From Glandiceps talaboti (lineage: Eukaryota; Hemichordata; Enteropneusta; Spengelidae), in the NCBI RefSeq assembly GCF_964340395.1, contig NC_135551.1:5525963-5589962 (forward strand): a stretch of 64,000 bases of DNA, read 5' to 3'. The notes under the pieces are model-generated. The model did no database searches. It saw only the letters and a program-made list of their open reading frames with translations, and was not told the origin of the DNA. Shown piece after piece: positions 46,337 to 64,000 of this stretch. The position numbers and the translations under genes are program-made. Positions within the stretch are counted from its first letter, which is position 1; every line of letters begins with the position of its first letter.

Positions 46337-46998
46337 AACTCTTTCTTCTCCGTTTTGTCAAGTATCATAAAACCTTAGTTAGTACTCTCTCAGATGCTGT
46401 GGCATCGCAGAAACTTGCGAAATTAGTTTGTGTGTTGCACTTACACACCCACTTCGCCAGCACACTTTACGCTACCACGCATGCTTTACCTCATCATGTG
46501 CTCAAGTTACGTCTTCGGGAAGTTGTCGGATGTTGTCGGTCGGGTTTTTCGGCAAGCTAGTTTAGCCAAAACCGAAGTGAATATCGGTTCGTTTATGTCT
46601 GTAGTTACTTGTTAAGGGATATGGAAGGTCAAAATTTATCGGTGAATTGAGTTTTCAATAGAATTTGGCAAAATAAGCTTTGCATTTCACGAAAGATTGT
46701 CTTTTCTTCAAAGAGGGCGCTAGATTGTGCATTTTACTGAAGAAGGTCAAAGGTCGTAAGATCTAATGGGTCAGAGTTCAATATTGGGATTAGCATATTC
46801 ATGAGCGAAGTCCATCCAATCGCGTAACACTGTGGTCATGGTAACGTTGTGTATGCAATCGACAATGGGAACCAGCAACACTTCGCTACTACAGTCATCA
46901 GCTGAGGCAATTTTCCACCAAGGCCTTCGAAGATTGAGTAAATTTTAAGGCTCTCACAATTCGCTGGGCCTTGTGCCCACACATATTAGCTTGTCACA
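46337..46998. promoter_or_regulatory. Shared divergent upstream region of the RNF17-like gene and CCDC81
   Basis: 662 bp between the two ATGs. Contains CCAAT (46816-46820) and the X-box below; no TATA box close to either start. It must hold the 5' UTR and promoter of both genes unless there are distal non-coding exons. Confidence 0.6.
46832..46845. promoter_or_regulatory. Near-consensus RFX X-box
   Basis: GTGGTCATGGTAAC matches 13 of 14 positions of the ciliary X-box GTHNYYATRRNAAC, 154 bp upstream of the CCDC81 start codon. CCDC81 is a centrosome/cilium-associated protein, so RFX control makes biological sense. Confidence 0.55.
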
Positions 46999-63335
<16,337 letters not shown>

Positions 63336-64000
63336 CAATATTCACGGAACCATTGTTAAGAACTGTGTGTCTATGGCGATAGACAATTTACTATGCTAAA
63401 AATTATAATATTCTCGGATAGAAACTAGATTCGCATCTGATCAACCCAATCGCATACCATGCCATGTCACCAACAGAATACTCTTGTTGTGTTTTAATTT
63501 GACTGTTGTAAAATCATTTGGTATTCTTGATTAAATGCAATTCAAACGTCTACTTCCTAAGTATTCCATCCATGATTACTCTAGGTAATTATCAGCATTA
63601 TGCAAGTTTGTTTTCAAGTTTTGCGTTGACCTCTTTACCCTGGCAGGGTTTCACCTCTGACCTTTGACCTAATCCGTCCATACAATCCAAATATTGAAAT
63701 ATGTTAATTTACATTCCATTTGTTTCTTGTGTGTGCATTTTTTATTGAAATCACAATTTTTTTTATTTTACGTTTAATATTATTTGGTTTCTACTTTTAT
63801 TTGACACTCATAATCTCAGAATAAATTTACATGACATAGTAATCCTATTTTGGGAATTTTGACCGGTTTTAGGAGCACAATTTTAATGCCTGGCCAAGAA
63901 CAAAGATTGGATAAATGGAGACTTAGCTCATTCTTTTGCAGTTGAAATGACCAAAGAATTCAAATTGACTTGAATGACTGACTTGACTCCAACTCAGTTA
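63336..64000 (+). other. CCDC81 3' UTR and flank
   Basis: Candidate poly(A) signals ATTAAA (63530-63535) and AATAAA (63820-63825). Nothing else recognised. Confidence 0.45.

Overview
The window is AT-rich animal DNA carrying two intron-rich genes arranged head to head, with nearly every intron full of minisatellites, microsatellites and DNA transposons. Gene structure, repeat style and the families present suggest a marine invertebrate. An invertebrate deuterostome (hemichordate or amphioxus type) is my best guess, held weakly. All coordinates come from reading splice signals and reading frames by eye; no alignment was run.

Minus strand, 46336 down to 1315 and continuing off the left side: an RNF17/TDRD4-like gene. 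I can join 35 exons in one continuous frame of 1707 codons: RING finger (exons 1-2), basic linker, B-box 1 and B-box 2 (exons 5-6), coiled coil (7-9), linker (10-12), then five extended Tudor (eTud) domains (13-35). RNF17 family proteins are germ-granule scaffolds of the piRNA pathway (mouse RNF17, fly Qin/Kumo). The last exon(s) were not found.

Plus strand, 46999 to 63335: a complete 13-exon CCDC81 homolog of 777 aa with two N-terminal HU-like domains, a proline/serine-rich linker, a CxxC element and a long charged C-terminal coiled coil. The two start codons are 662 bp apart and share an upstream region holding a near-consensus RFX X-box and a CCAAT box.

The most unusual feature is that RNF17 introns have repeatedly been built from tandem copies of the neighbouring exon-intron junction: a 33-bp unit x65 with the exon 18 donor (with an 858-bp higher-order period), a 72-bp unit x22 with the exon 34 donor, a 52-bp unit x14 with the exon 12 acceptor, a 39-bp unit x2 with the exon 11 donor and a 23-bp unit x4 with the exon 22 donor. 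More degenerate copies lie beside exons 17, 28, 29, 31 and 33, and beside CCDC81 exon 4. A 12-nt microexon (exon 32) is needed to complete the fifth eTud motif.

Mobile DNA: two elements with about 85-bp inverted repeats and 3-bp TWA target duplications (3634-5096; 27777-32708, the latter carrying decayed cargo genes and a perfect histone-type stem-loop), a 968-bp element with a PHD-like fragment, TTAA-flanked MITEs, hAT-like elements, a 5'-truncated LINE end and a tRNA-derived SINE.
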